NCBI RefSeq assembly: GCF_000702165.1 | Contig: NZ_JNKU01000010.1 | Coordinates: 1 to 60,239, forward strand | DNA from: Sharpea azabuensis DSM 18934 | Lineage (GTDB): Bacteria > Bacillota_I > Bacilli_A > Erysipelotrichales > Coprobacillaceae | Direction of reading: 5' to 3' | Length of the DNA: 60,239 bases | In this document: positions 41,543-51,631 of the stretch, in pieces | How positions within the stretch are numbered: the first letter of the stretch is position 1 | How the letters are laid out: the number at the start of each line of letters is the position of its first letter | Program-made: the position numbers and the translations under genes | Notes under the pieces: model-generated | The model's input: the letters and a program-made list of their open reading frames with translations, nothing else | What the model was told of the DNA's origin: nothing | Database searches by the model: none

Positions 41543-43468
41543 TTAGTGAATTAATTTAGCTGCAATGTATCCTTCGTGTACAGCATCAAAAATTTGACGT
41601 ACACGTTTAGCATCACCAACATTAAATACTTGCATATCTGTTTCTTCTTCTAACTTTGTATAGATAGAGTTATCTGGAACAAAACCTGCTGCAATAACTA
41701 CATTATCACAAGCTACATTTTGTTCATTACCATAACGGTCTGTTAAGACAATAGTATGATCCCCTACTTCAATTAATCTTAAACCTGTTTTAATTTCAAT
41801 ATCTGTTTGAGAGATTGCAATTGAGTATGCTTGGCATGCATTCGACTTTTGTGCTAAGAAATGATCAGTCATTTCTACAATGATTACTTTTTTACCTTCA
41901 GCTTTTAATTCCAGTGCTGTTTCTGCACCAGTGATACCTCCACCAATAACAGCAACTGTATTACCATCAACTTTTTTTCCACCTAAATAATCCATTGCAT
42001 TCACTACCATTTGACTATCAATATTTATGGCTTTAATTTTTCTAGAAACACCACCAGTGGCAGCAATACATACATCATAATTACCTGCAACGATTTCTTC
42101 ATATGTTGCTTCTTTATTAATAACTGTAATATTCTTATGTGCGTCAATATGATCTTTATAATATGAAATTAAACGGCGAATATTCTTTTTGTTTTCTGGT
42201 TTTGCTGCTTCAATCATCGCACCACCAAATTCGCGTTTTTCATAAATTGTTACTTTATGACCATTATTTGCAGCTGTTAAAGCAGCTTCACATCCAGCGG
42301 GTCCTGCACCAATAACAACAACATTTCTTGGATTAGTTGTATTAATTGTTTCTCTTTCAAATTTATATAAACCTGGATTAACTGTACAATGAATAGTTGT
42401 ATGATTTAATAAACCTCTATCTAAGCAGCCAATTAAGCAGTTAATACATGGTTTAATTTCACTTGCTTGACCATACTCAGCTTTAATAGCCCAATGTGGA
42501 TCTGCTAATTGAGAACGACCTAAAGCAACAAATTCACCGCAACCATTTTTCAACAATTCTTCTGCTTCATCAGGTGTAAAAATATTATGACCTACAAAGA
42601 CTGGAATATTAACTGCATCAGCAATTTTTTTACAGTCAGCAGCATTGAAACAGTTAGGCATTAAGAATTCCATTGCAGCAGTTGCATGAGTACCAGCCAT
42701 AACGTTGATATAAGATACTCCTTCTTTTTCTAATGCTTTCGCAACTTCTATTGTTTCATCTAATGTGATACCTTCTGGTTCCCAGTCAACTGTACTTAAT
42801 TTAACACCAATTGGGAAATCAGGACCACATTTTTTCTTCATATCTCTTACCATTTCAATTAATAAGCGCATACGATTATGTAATGATCCACCATACATAT
42901 CTGTTCTATGATTATCATGTGGTGATAAGAAGTTTGTTGGAATACATCCAGCTGCACCATGAATTTCTACAATATCAAAGCCTGCATGTCTACATCTTAA
43001 TGCAGCATCACCAAATTTTGAAACTAAGTCATGAATTTCATCTACAGATAATTCTCTTGGTAATTTAGCACCTGCTTCATACCATGGTTCAAAAGTGATT
43101 GGAGATGCACCGATAACGTCTGCACTACCAACGAAACCAGCATCACGACCTGGATGAGCTAACTGCATACCAGCTGCAGCACCATGCATTTTTAAAGCAT
43201 CAGCTAACTGTGATAAACCTGCAATGAATTCATCACCATCAGCACGCAAACCACAAGATGTCATTGGAACAGGAGTTGCGTTATCCATAAAAATTAAGCC
43301 AGCACCACCTTCAGCCGCGTCAACATATGCTTGAATCTGTCGTGAACTTACTGAACCGTCAGGATTTCCTAAATAAGTTCCCATTGAATTACGAACAATT
43401 CTGTTTTTAAGCACAACATTACCAATTTTTCCTTTTTTAAATAAATTAGGATAATATTTGTTTTCCAT
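41543..43468 (-). CDS. Second NADH:flavin oxidoreductase/2-enoate reductase-like enzyme
   Basis: 641 residues: OYE-type FMN barrel (GNVVLKNRIVRNSMGTYLG; FDIVEIHGAAGCIPTNFLSPHDNHRTD), 4Fe-4S site CINCLIGCLDRG...HCTVNPG (C-x2-C-x3-C-x12-C, canonical), FAD domain VVVIGAGPAGCEAAL and NAD domain VAVIGGGITGAETAL. Related to 2-enoate, dienoyl-CoA and bile acid/steroid reductases; substrate unknown. The start at 43468 is set by GGAGGAG. Divergent from a TetR gene across a short shared promoter with a palindrome. Confidence 0.88.
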   Translation of the reverse strand: MENKYYPNLFKKGKIGNVVLKNRIVRNSMGTYLGNPDGSVSSRQIQAYVDAAEGGAGLIFMDNATPVPMTSCGLRADGDEFIAGLSQLADALKMHGAAAGMQLAHPGRDAGFVGSADVIGASPITFEPWYEAGAKLPRELSVDEIHDLVSKFGDAALRCRHAGFDIVEIHGAAGCIPTNFLSPHDNHRTDMYGGSLHNRMRLLIEMVRDMKKKCGPDFPIGVKLSTVDWEPEGITLDETIEVAKALEKEGVSYINVMAGTHATAAMEFLMPNCFNAADCKKIADAVNIPVFVGHNIFTPDEAEELLKNGCGEFVALGRSQLADPHWAIKAEYGQASEIKPCINCLIGCLDRGLLNHTTIHCTVNPGLYKFERETINTTNPRNVVVIGAGPAGCEAALTAANNGHKVTIYEKREFGGAMIEAAKPENKKNIRRLISYYKDHIDAHKNITVINKEATYEEIVAGNYDVCIAATGGVSRKIKAINIDSQMVVNAMDYLGGKKVDGNTVAVIGGGITGAETALELKAEGKKVIIVEMTDHFLAQKSNACQAYSIAISQTDIEIKTGLRLIEVGDHTIVLTDRYGNEQNVACDNVVIAAGFVPDNSIYTKLEEETDMQVFNVGDAKRVRQIFDAVHEGYIAAKLIH

Positions 43469-43496
43469 ATTATTCTCCTCCATTTTATTTTATCTA

Positions 43497-43516
43497 GATT
43501 AAATTATGATATAATC
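43497..43516. promoter_or_regulatory. Palindromic operator/promoter between ene-reductase and TetR genes
   Basis: GATTAAATTATGATATAATC matches its own reverse complement in 8 of 10 positions per arm. A plus-strand -10 TATAAT lies inside it (43510-43515), so binding would block the regulator's own transcription and likely the divergent enzyme gene. Confidence 0.5.
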
Positions 43517-43592
43517 CTCATAAGAATAAAATCACATGAAAAAACAAAAAAGTTGCTTAAGCAACAAAAACAGAAAGAAAGTTGCAAAATAT

Positions 43593-44165
43593 ATGAAAGA
43601 AGATTTACGTGTTATCAAAACTAAAGAAAATATAAAAAAGAGTATGCTTCATCTTCTTAAAAAATATGCATTTAAAGATATTACTATGTCCATGCTGGTA
43701 GATGAATGTCGAATTAATAAAACAACATTCTATCGTCATTATTCAGATAAATATGACTTAATTGAAAAGATTTCTAAAGATTATATATCCTTATTTAGTA
43801 AAGCCAGTTCAAACTTTGTAAATGGTATCAATGTACATAATATTGATTGTTTAATTCAATTCTTTGATGATAATAAAGATGAACTTTTAATTTTAGAATC
43901 AAAAATACTACCCATTAATATATTTGAAGATATGCATACGATCATGACATCAGACCTTTGCACATATTTCAAAAAATCTATTAATCAGGATGATTTAATT
44001 AAACTATATGCATCTCTTATTTCAAATAATATCTTAACAACCATTAAATGGTACCATAAAAACTATTTAAATTTTGAAAGAAATCAGATTATTCAAATTG
44101 TTTTACAAACCGTTGAAACAGGACTTGAACAATCAATCACTGCTATCATGAAGGGCCAAAAATAA
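43593..44165 (+). CDS. TetR-family regulator
   Basis: 190 residues from this ATG: KTKENIKKSMLHLLKKYAFKDITMSMLVDECRINKTTFYRHYSDKYDLIEKI is a clear TetR HTH; the C-terminal part is a DhaS/TetR_C-like helical ligand domain. An in-frame ATG at 43536 would add 19 basic residues but begins only about 15 bases after the predicted transcription start and has no ribosome binding site, so 43593 is preferred; uncertain. Divergent from the ene-reductase. Confidence 0.82.
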   Translation: MKEDLRVIKTKENIKKSMLHLLKKYAFKDITMSMLVDECRINKTTFYRHYSDKYDLIEKISKDYISLFSKASSNFVNGINVHNIDCLIQFFDDNKDELLILESKILPINIFEDMHTIMTSDLCTYFKKSINQDDLIKLYASLISNNILTTIKWYHKNYLNFERNQIIQIVLQTVETGLEQSITAIMKGQK

Positions 44166-44281
44166 CTCTAACATTTTTATAAAATATGTTAAAGGCTATG
44201 GTGAAACAGGACTTGTATGTAAACAAAAATCCACTATTAATTCGTTTTTACTTTATATAAAACAAGCAATAAAAGAAAACC

Positions 44282-44323
44282 AATCATAAAAGGATTAACA
44301 AAATAGTTAATCCTTTTATGATT
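44282..44323. terminator. Strong 18-bp inverted repeat, probable bidirectional terminator
   Basis: Perfect arms 44282-44299 and 44306-44323 (AATCATAAAAGGATTAAC and complement), loop AAAATA, T-rich flank. The surrounding 44166-44430 has no gene. Confidence 0.6.
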
Positions 44324-44432
44324 TTCTATTTGCGTTTCACCTTCGTTAGTAAACTGCTCTTTAGAGCTCAGCAGTATAATAATCAAGATAAAATTACTTA
44401 ACTATTTTGTATATACATTAATTTACTCTAAA

Positions 44433-44470
44433 AGAAAAAAGACCACGATAGATTAAATCTTCGAGGTCTT
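44433..44470 (-). terminator. Terminator of the rpsF-ssb-rpsR operon
   Basis: AAGACC-a-CGA (44439-44448) pairs with TCG-a-GGTCTT (44461-44470), with a minus-strand T run. Confidence 0.75.
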
Positions 44471-44493
44471 CTTAGTTCTTGTATCGTTGAGTA

Positions 44494-44724
44494 TTATTCA
44501 CCAACGTATGGTAATAAAGCCATCTGTCTAGCTCTCTTGATAGCTCTAGCTAACTGTCTCTGATACTTAGCTGAAGTACCAGTTACACGTCTAGGGATGA
44601 TCTTACCATTAGCTGATACGAATCTCTTTAATAATTCTACATCTTTGTAATCGATGTATTCGATTTTATTCTTAGTGAAATAGCAGACTTTCTTTCTGCC
44701 CATTCTCTGTCTTCTGAATGCCAT
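44494..44724 (-). CDS. rpsR: 30S ribosomal protein S18
   Basis: 76 residues: [63 protein letters not shown]. One cysteine left of the possible four, so the zinc-independent (C-minus) form. Third gene of rpsF-ssb-rpsR. Confidence 0.97.
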   Translation of the reverse strand: MAFRRQRMGRKKVCYFTKNKIEYIDYKDVELLKRFVSANGKIIPRRVTGTSAKYQRQLARAIKRARQMALLPYVGE

Positions 44725-44740
44725 AGTCTTTTCCTCCTAT

Positions 44741-45316
44741 TTAAAATTGAATGTCGTCATCCATGATATCATATGCATTAACATCATCACTGAAGTCTTT
44801 ATCTAAATCGACCTGTGTTGAATTTGTATCATAGAAATTGTTTTGACGATTTGTATTATTGGACTGATTATTGAATGTATTTTGCTGGTTTGAATAGTTA
44901 TTTTGTTGATTACCAAATGCATTCTGATTGTTGTAAGAGTTGTTGTTATTGTAAGAAGACTGGTTGTTATAGCTTCCCTGTGGTCTAGCTTCTGCTTCTC
45001 GACGTGATTCGAGGAACTTTACACTATTGCACATCACTTCAACAACATAGACTTTCTGTCCCTGGTTGTTTGTGTAATTTCTTGAACGAAGTGAGCCATC
45101 AACACCTACAAGTGAGCCCTTATGACAATACTGAGCTGTGCTTTCTGCAGCTTTATTCCATACAACACATGGAATGAAGTCAGCAGACTGACCATCTTGA
45201 GTTGTGAATCCACGATCTAAAGCCAATGTGAAGCTCGTAACAGCAGTGCCATTACCAGTTCTTCTTAGCTCAGGATCTCTGGTCATACGACCAACCAGGA
45301 CAACACGATTAATCAT
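44741..45316 (-). CDS. ssb: Single-stranded DNA-binding protein
   Basis: 191 residues: OB-fold MINRVVLVGRMTRDPELRRTGNGTAVTSFTLALDR, then a Gln/Asn-rich linker (repeats of NNQ/YNNN), and an acidic C-terminal tip DIMDDDIQF with the usual D-x-(I/L)-x-F ending for partner binding. Between rpsF and rpsR as in most Firmicutes. Confidence 0.96.
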   Translation of the reverse strand: MINRVVLVGRMTRDPELRRTGNGTAVTSFTLALDRGFTTQDGQSADFIPCVVWNKAAESTAQYCHKGSLVGVDGSLRSRNYTNNQGQKVYVVEVMCNSVKFLESRREAEARPQGSYNNQSSYNNNNSYNNQNAFGNQQNNYSNQQNTFNNQSNNTNRQNNFYDTNSTQVDLDKDFSDDVNAYDIMDDDIQF

Positions 45317-45329
45317 TTAGTGCACCTTC

Positions 45330-45623
45330 TTATTTTTCGTCACGACGTAAAGTTAAGTGACGTAAAACATTAGCGTTGATACGTGATAAACGTTCGAATT
45401 CAGCAATATCATCAGTGTTAGTATGAGTATCGATAACTACATAGTAACCCTTCTTGTAATCCTGAATTTCATAAGCTAATTCACGCATACCCATTTCTTC
45501 AGATACGTTGTCAATAACACCGCCATTTGAAGTGAGGACACCTTTTAAATCTTCAAGAGTCTTGTTTCTCACATTCTCTTCTAAATCAGGTTTGAAGATC
45601 ATCATAATTTCGTACTTATTCAT
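45330..45623 (-). CDS. rpsF: 30S ribosomal protein S6
   Basis: 97 residues: MNKYEIMMIFKPDLEENVRNKTLEDLKGVL, and RELAYEIQDYKKGYYVVIDTHT. The start at 45623 is preceded by AAAGGAGGT; the upstream ATG 16 codons earlier lies in the leader hairpin. First gene of the S6-SSB-S18 operon. Confidence 0.97.
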   Translation of the reverse strand: MNKYEIMMIFKPDLEENVRNKTLEDLKGVLTSNGGVIDNVSEEMGMRELAYEIQDYKKGYYVVIDTHTNTDDIAEFERLSRINANVLRHLTLRRDEK

Positions 45624-45634
45624 TCTTTTTACCT

Positions 45635-45690
45635 CCTTTGGTCTAAACGGTTCCTGAACGGAACAGGGCAAGTCACAACTTGCTTTGACA
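45635..45690 (-). promoter_or_regulatory. rpsF leader, candidate S6:S18-binding element
   Basis: Minus-strand leader folds into GCAAGT-tgtg-ACTTGC followed by GTTCC-gttca-GGAAC and an ACCG. Bacterial rpsF leaders often carry an S6:S18-binding fold with an exposed CCG; this region has the right place and general shape. The exact match to that motif was not tested. Confidence 0.45.
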
Positions 45691-45718
45691 TCATATCACG
45701 ATGCACTATAAAAAGCAA
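45690..45718 (-). promoter_or_regulatory. Promoter of the rpsF operon
   Basis: TTGCTT (45713-45718), 17-base spacer, TATGAT (45690-45695) on the minus strand. Confidence 0.6.
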
Positions 45719-45819
45719 TCACAAATCCAAAAAGTGACCAAAATATCATAAAAAATCAATACACATCTTTCTAAGTTTCATAAACATAAATAAAACGATG
45801 AGCTTACCCCTGCAAATAC

Positions 45820-45960
45820 ACTCATCGCTCTATACTCTCATTTAAGCACTTTTAAACCTTTATTCTTCAAGAGCCTTTTTAAATCTTCCATATTTGCATA
45901 TCTCATAGCGTCATGATTGCGGGAAATTCATCATGCTTCCTAGTGATATCAAGAAGCTCT
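45820..45960 (-). pseudogene. Degenerate coding remnant
   Basis: The minus strand reads KPHSKELLDITRKHDEFPA and, after a frameshift, NHDAMRYANMEDLKRLLKNK then GLKVLK-stop (stop near 45845). It looks like protein sequence but too short and broken to place in a family. The rest of 45720-45820 shows nothing. Confidence 0.3.
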
Positions 45961-45983
45961 TTTGAATGTGGTTTTTCAAAAGC

Positions 45984-46024
45984 GAAAAAGGACGGTTACT
46001 ACCTGTTATGGCATTTCCGTCCTT
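45984..46024 (-). terminator. Terminator of the GH1 gene
   Basis: AAGGACGG (45988-45995) pairs with CCGTCCTT (46017-46024), T run on the minus strand. Confidence 0.75.
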
Positions 46025-46069
46025 AAAATATGTAGGGTAGAAGATCTCCTCTTGATTGCTGAAAGAATA

Positions 46070-47512
<1,443 letters not shown>

Positions 47513-47570
47513 CTATTTTACATAAAATCGCTTATATTGTGTTGTATTTTCAGTTCTAGAAAATAAATAG

Positions 47571-48203
47571 TTAGAGGTCTTGTGGGGTTGTAATTTTCTT
47601 ATTGTTATAGTCACCCATCACTACATAGACATCTTCATTTAGCGCTTCAACACAGCTTGCATCATCGGTAACGGCAAGATGATGTTCGTTGACATAGTGA
47701 TAGGCCTTTGTAATCAAAGATGTCTTAAAGGCCTGGGGTGTCTGGGCGTTATAAAGTTCGGAACGTTTTAATGTTTCAACAACTTTACCATCTATTACAC
47801 GTTTGACTGTGTCAATTGAAGGTACCATTGCAAGTGTTGCATCATGTTCTTCTAGGCTTGCACATAAGCGATCAAGCAAGTCTGGCTTGATAAAACAACG
47901 TGCTCCATCATGTATCATGACATAGTCCTGGTTAACAGCTTTTAAGCCGTTGAATACGGAATCCTGTCTCTCAGCTCCACCTTCTACAAAGACAATACGT
48001 GAATCGGTTATGAGCTTTTGGAAGTCTTCTTGTTCTTCTTTCTTTGTCACAACGATGATTTGTTGGCAGCGGGGATCATTTAGGAATACATGCATAGTCT
48101 TCTCATAGACGGTTTGACCATCAATGACATAAAACATCTTGTTGTAGGAGAGACCAGTACGTTTACCTGCCCCAGCACAGAGAATAATTGCACTATAATT
48201 CAT
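47571..48203 (-). CDS. ispD: 2-C-methyl-D-erythritol 4-phosphate cytidylyltransferase
   Basis: 210 residues: AIILCAGAGKRTGLSYNKMFYVIDGQTVYEKT with the CTP-binding GxGxR-like loop, VMIHDGARCFI and TLKRSELYNAQTPQAF. Third... methylerythritol-phosphate pathway step making CDP-ME for isoprenoids. It could also be the related ribitol-phosphate cytidylyltransferase (TarI), which is close in sequence; the lack of tarJ nearby favours IspD. Confidence 0.82.
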   Translation of the reverse strand: MNYSAIILCAGAGKRTGLSYNKMFYVIDGQTVYEKTMHVFLNDPRCQQIIVVTKKEEQEDFQKLITDSRIVFVEGGAERQDSVFNGLKAVNQDYVMIHDGARCFIKPDLLDRLCASLEEHDATLAMVPSIDTVKRVIDGKVVETLKRSELYNAQTPQAFKTSLITKAYHYVNEHHLAVTDDASCVEALNEDVYVVMGDYNNKKITTPQDL

Positions 48204-48212
48204 TTTTTCACC

Positions 48213-49286
48213 TTATTTCTTTAAAGTGCCGTCTTCATTAAAGGCAATCTTGAAGACGGATGAAGATTGGTTGACTTTATTGATAATACGTTTTTTTGTT
48301 GTTCCTTCAGCAATTGTTGGTTGATAGTTATTACGGTTTGTAACGGATGAGATGGATGCTGGAATGATTTTGATATTGTCGTTGTGTTCAAGCTTGTCAT
48401 TCTTGAATGTAAAAGACTGCTGGAAAATCATCGTATCTTTGTCAGCAGGATTCTGATTGCCACCAAAACAGAAGTTACCAAGCGAATAAGCAATATAAGC
48501 ATTCTTATACTTTTCTACACCCTGTACAACATGTGGATGATGCCCAATGACAAGATTAGCGCCCTTATCTATCGCATAATGGGCTAAATCTTTCTGCATT
48601 TGTTCAACGGTATATTGGCGTTCAATACCACCATGCTGGCTGACAATAATAAGATCAGCCCCTTCCTTCTTTAATTTCTTAATACCTTCATCAATATAGG
48701 TCTTACTCTTATTGAATTTTGTTTGATTTAGACCTGAGAAATCAACACCAATATTCCCAATCTTCTTTCCTTTGACTTCAACTAAAGAAACAGCATCATA
48801 GCTAGCATATGGCATCTTATTTTCTTTAAAAGTGTTGATGGTATCATCATAGCCTTCTTTACCATAATCATAGGCATGATTATTCGCAAAGCTCACTGCA
48901 TCAACACCACCATCTTGAATAATCTTGATATAGTCTTTGTCGGCTTTAAAGTTAAATGTCTTTGTCACAAGACTATTACTATTCGTTAATGTGCCTTCGA
49001 AGTTAACTAAAGTGTAATCATCTTTTGTAAAAGTGTCTTTGACATTTTTAAAGAAGTAAGCTGGTCCATACTGTTTATAATATGGAATCATACTTGTGCT
49101 ATAGGATGCAGTAGCACCTTTACCAAGTGTGACATCACCTGTTGCACTGATTGTGATTGTTGTTTCTTTTGTCTCTTTTGTTTTTGTTTCTTTTTTGACT
49201 GCTGGTTTATTCACTTTCTTTGTAGCAGGTGTACTTGTGCAGCCTGCAAGCAAGAAAGCTGTTAAAAGTAATGCAAGTTTTTTCAT
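48213..49286 (-). CDS. CapA/PgsA-family metallophosphatase-like lipoprotein
   Basis: 357 residues. Lipoprotein signal MKKLALLLTAFLLAGCTS (lipobox LAGC), a Lys/Thr-rich linker, then the CapA fold: ISATGDVTLGKG, VNFEGTLTNS, FANNHAYDYGKEG and GHHPHVVQGVE, which carry metal ligands of the calcineurin-like phosphatase fold. Relatives take part in poly-gamma-glutamate export; no capB/capC here, so the role is unknown. Anchored outside the membrane. Just upstream of ispD. Confidence 0.85.
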   Translation of the reverse strand: MKKLALLLTAFLLAGCTSTPATKKVNKPAVKKETKTKETKETTITISATGDVTLGKGATASYSTSMIPYYKQYGPAYFFKNVKDTFTKDDYTLVNFEGTLTNSNSLVTKTFNFKADKDYIKIIQDGGVDAVSFANNHAYDYGKEGYDDTINTFKENKMPYASYDAVSLVEVKGKKIGNIGVDFSGLNQTKFNKSKTYIDEGIKKLKKEGADLIIVSQHGGIERQYTVEQMQKDLAHYAIDKGANLVIGHHPHVVQGVEKYKNAYIAYSLGNFCFGGNQNPADKDTMIFQQSFTFKNDKLEHNDNIKIIPASISSVTNRNNYQPTIAEGTTKKRIINKVNQSSSVFKIAFNEDGTLKK

Positions 49287-49344
49287 ATTTTTCCTTCCCT
49301 TCTTTTATCATCTTACAAAAAAAAGATACCTATGACTAGGTATC

Positions 49345-50445
49345 CTATACATTAAATTTAAAGAACATGACATCGCCGTCTTTACCAACGTATGTCTTGC
49401 CTTCTTGTCTGATTTTACCAGCTTCTCTTAATGCATTCTCACTCTTATATGTCATCATATCATCATAAGAATAAGTTTCAGCACGAATAAAGCCTCTTTC
49501 AAAGTCCGTATGAATCTTACCAGCCATTTGTGGTGCTGTCATGCCATCAGTAAATGTCCAGGCACGACATTCATCAGGTCCAACAGTAAAGAATGTCTTG
49601 AGATTTAATAAATGATATGTTTCTCTAATCAGCTTATCCAAGCCACTTTCTTCAATACCTAAGTCTTCCATGAAGATTGCACGGTCTTCTTCATCTAAAC
49701 CTGCCAGTTCACTTTCAATCTTAGCACAGATTGGAATAACATCAGCACCTTCATTAGTCGCATATTCTTTGAGCTGTAGATAGTATGGGTTGTCTTCTGG
49801 ATTTTCAATATCTTCTTCACCCATATTAGCGACATAGATGATTGGTTTAATAGAAAGTAAATTATATTGGTTGACATAAACCATTTCATCTTTATCGAAT
49901 TCAAGTACACGAGCAGACTTTCCTGCTTCGAGTGTTTCTTTGATTGGTGTAAGAACTGCCATTTCTTCCTGAGCATCCTTTTCACCTGATTTTGCTTTTC
50001 TCTCAAGCTTTTCAATACGTTTATCAACTGTTTCTAAATCCGCCATCACAAGTTCGAGATTAATTGTTTCTACATCACGTACAGGATCTACTGAACCATC
50101 TACATGCGTAATATCCTTATCTCTAAAACATCTTACAACTTCACAGATTGCATCTGTTTCACGAATATTCGCTAAGAACTTATTACCTAAGCCTTCACCT
50201 CTGCTTGCCCCTTTTACAAGACCGGCAATATCTGTAAATTCAAATGTTGTATGAATGACTTTCTTTGGATTAAAGAGTTTTGCGAGATCATCAAGACGAT
50301 GATCGGGTACTTCTACAACACCGACATTGGGATCAATGGTAGCGAAGGGATAGTTTGCGGCTTCTACCTGTGAATTTGTGATTGCGTTAAATAATGTTGA
50401 TTTACCTACATTAGGTAAACCTACGATACCAGCAGTTAATGCCAT
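49345..50445 (-). CDS. ychF: Ribosome-binding ATPase YchF
   Basis: 366 residues. TRAFAC GTPase-like ATPase: GIVGLPNVGKSTLFNAIT (P-loop), DIAGLVKGASRGEGLGNKFLANIRE, IYVANMGEED (NxxE in place of NKxD, ATP specificity) and the C-terminal TGS domain FFTVGPDECRAWT. The start at 50445 (MALTAG) places AAGGAG 9 bases upstream; the ATG two codons earlier is too close. Confidence 0.95.
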   Translation of the reverse strand: MALTAGIVGLPNVGKSTLFNAITNSQVEAANYPFATIDPNVGVVEVPDHRLDDLAKLFNPKKVIHTTFEFTDIAGLVKGASRGEGLGNKFLANIRETDAICEVVRCFRDKDITHVDGSVDPVRDVETINLELVMADLETVDKRIEKLERKAKSGEKDAQEEMAVLTPIKETLEAGKSARVLEFDKDEMVYVNQYNLLSIKPIIYVANMGEEDIENPEDNPYYLQLKEYATNEGADVIPICAKIESELAGLDEEDRAIFMEDLGIEESGLDKLIRETYHLLNLKTFFTVGPDECRAWTFTDGMTAPQMAGKIHTDFERGFIRAETYSYDDMMTYKSENALREAGKIRQEGKTYVGKDGDVMFFKFNV

Positions 50446-50504
50446 TTTCATTCACTCCTTTTATTCCCATTCATTCTATAATAAACCATACAAAAAAGCA
50501 AAGA

Positions 50505-50699
50505 TTACTCTTCGCTTTGATGTACAACAACTTTCTTTAATTTCTTTTCAAATGCCTTTCTGCTAAACATGACAACAGCACCACAACCCTGACATTTGAT
50601 TTTAATATCCGCACCCATACGAATGATTTCCCATTGATCACTCTTATGACATGGATGTGGTTTTTTCATTACAACAATATCATGTAATCCGTATTCCAT
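50505..50699 (-). CDS. DUF951 small protein
   Basis: 64 residues: DIVVMKKPHPCHKSDQWEIIRMGADIKIKCQGCGAVVMFSRKAFEKKLKKV. Cysteines HPC...CQGC are suitable for zinc. DUF951, of unknown role, is common next to ychF in Firmicutes. Shares a TAATG junction with folD. Confidence 0.88.
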   Translation of the reverse strand: MEYGLHDIVVMKKPHPCHKSDQWEIIRMGADIKIKCQGCGAVVMFSRKAFEKKLKKVVVHQSEE

Positions 50700-51547
50700 T
50701 ATTGAACCCTTCTCTTATATGATAATAATGTATTTTTCATGAGCATAGCAATCGTCATTGGACCAACACCGCCAGGTACTGGTGTAATGGCAGAGACTTT
50801 CTCTTTTACATCATCAAAGTCTACATCACCACATAGCTTTCCATTCTCATCACGATTCATCCCAACATCAAGAACAACAGCACCTTCTTTAACATAATCA
50901 GCTGTAAAGAACTTAGCCTTACCAATAGCTGCAATAAGGACATCAGCACGTGATGTGACTTCTTGAAGATTCTTTGTATGACTATGGGCAATAGTCACTG
51001 TAGCATTATGATGAAGCGCTAATAAAGCAACTGGCTTACCAACAATATTACTACGTCCCACCACAACAACTTCCTTACCATCTAAGTCATATCCAATCTC
51101 TTCAAGCATGACCATCATGCCATAAGGTGTACATGGAATAAAGCCCTCTTCATTTAAAAAGAGCTTAGCGATATTAGCTGGATGGAAGCCATCTACATCC
51201 TTCTCCGGCGCAATCGCTTTTAAGACCTTTTCTTCATCAATTGTCTTAGGTAATGGTAGCTGTACAAGAATACCATCAACACTCTCATCATGATTCAATT
51301 CATCAATAAGCTTTAATAAATCCTCTTCACTGAAATTGGCATCTCTATTAATACGTAAGCTTTCCATGCCAACATAGGCACAAGCCTTCTCTTTATTACG
51401 TACATAAACCTGACTTGCCTGATTGTCCCCCACAAGAATAACAGCAAGCTTAGGCACTCTCTTGCCTGTCTTTCTGATTTCTTCAATCTCAGCCTTAATC
51501 ATATTTTTTGTTTTTGTAGATATCTCTTTTCCGTTTATTAATTTCAT
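50699..51547 (-). CDS. folD: Methylenetetrahydrofolate dehydrogenase/cyclohydrolase FolD
   Basis: 282 residues: [29 protein letters not shown] (catalytic Y and K), [14 protein letters not shown], and the NADP site [19 protein letters not shown]. Bifunctional one-carbon enzyme in folate metabolism. The start at 51547 (MKLINGKEI) is preceded by GGTGAGG; ATG 8 codons upstream is not favoured. Confidence 0.95.
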   Translation of the reverse strand: MKLINGKEISTKTKNMIKAEIEEIRKTGKRVPKLAVILVGDNQASQVYVRNKEKACAYVGMESLRINRDANFSEEDLLKLIDELNHDESVDGILVQLPLPKTIDEEKVLKAIAPEKDVDGFHPANIAKLFLNEEGFIPCTPYGMMVMLEEIGYDLDGKEVVVVGRSNIVGKPVALLALHHNATVTIAHSHTKNLQEVTSRADVLIAAIGKAKFFTADYVKEGAVVLDVGMNRDENGKLCGDVDFDDVKEKVSAITPVPGGVGPMTIAMLMKNTLLSYKRRVQ

Positions 51548-51631
51548 ATCCTCACCCCTATTTTTCCCCATTATAAAGGAATCAACAAGAATAGAAAAGA
51601 AAAAATATCTCCCTTTATGAGGGAGATATCC

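Noticed and set aside
44282-44323. Possible MITE
   Set aside because: The 18-bp repeat has a short loop and T-rich flanks as expected for a terminator; no direct repeats flank it.
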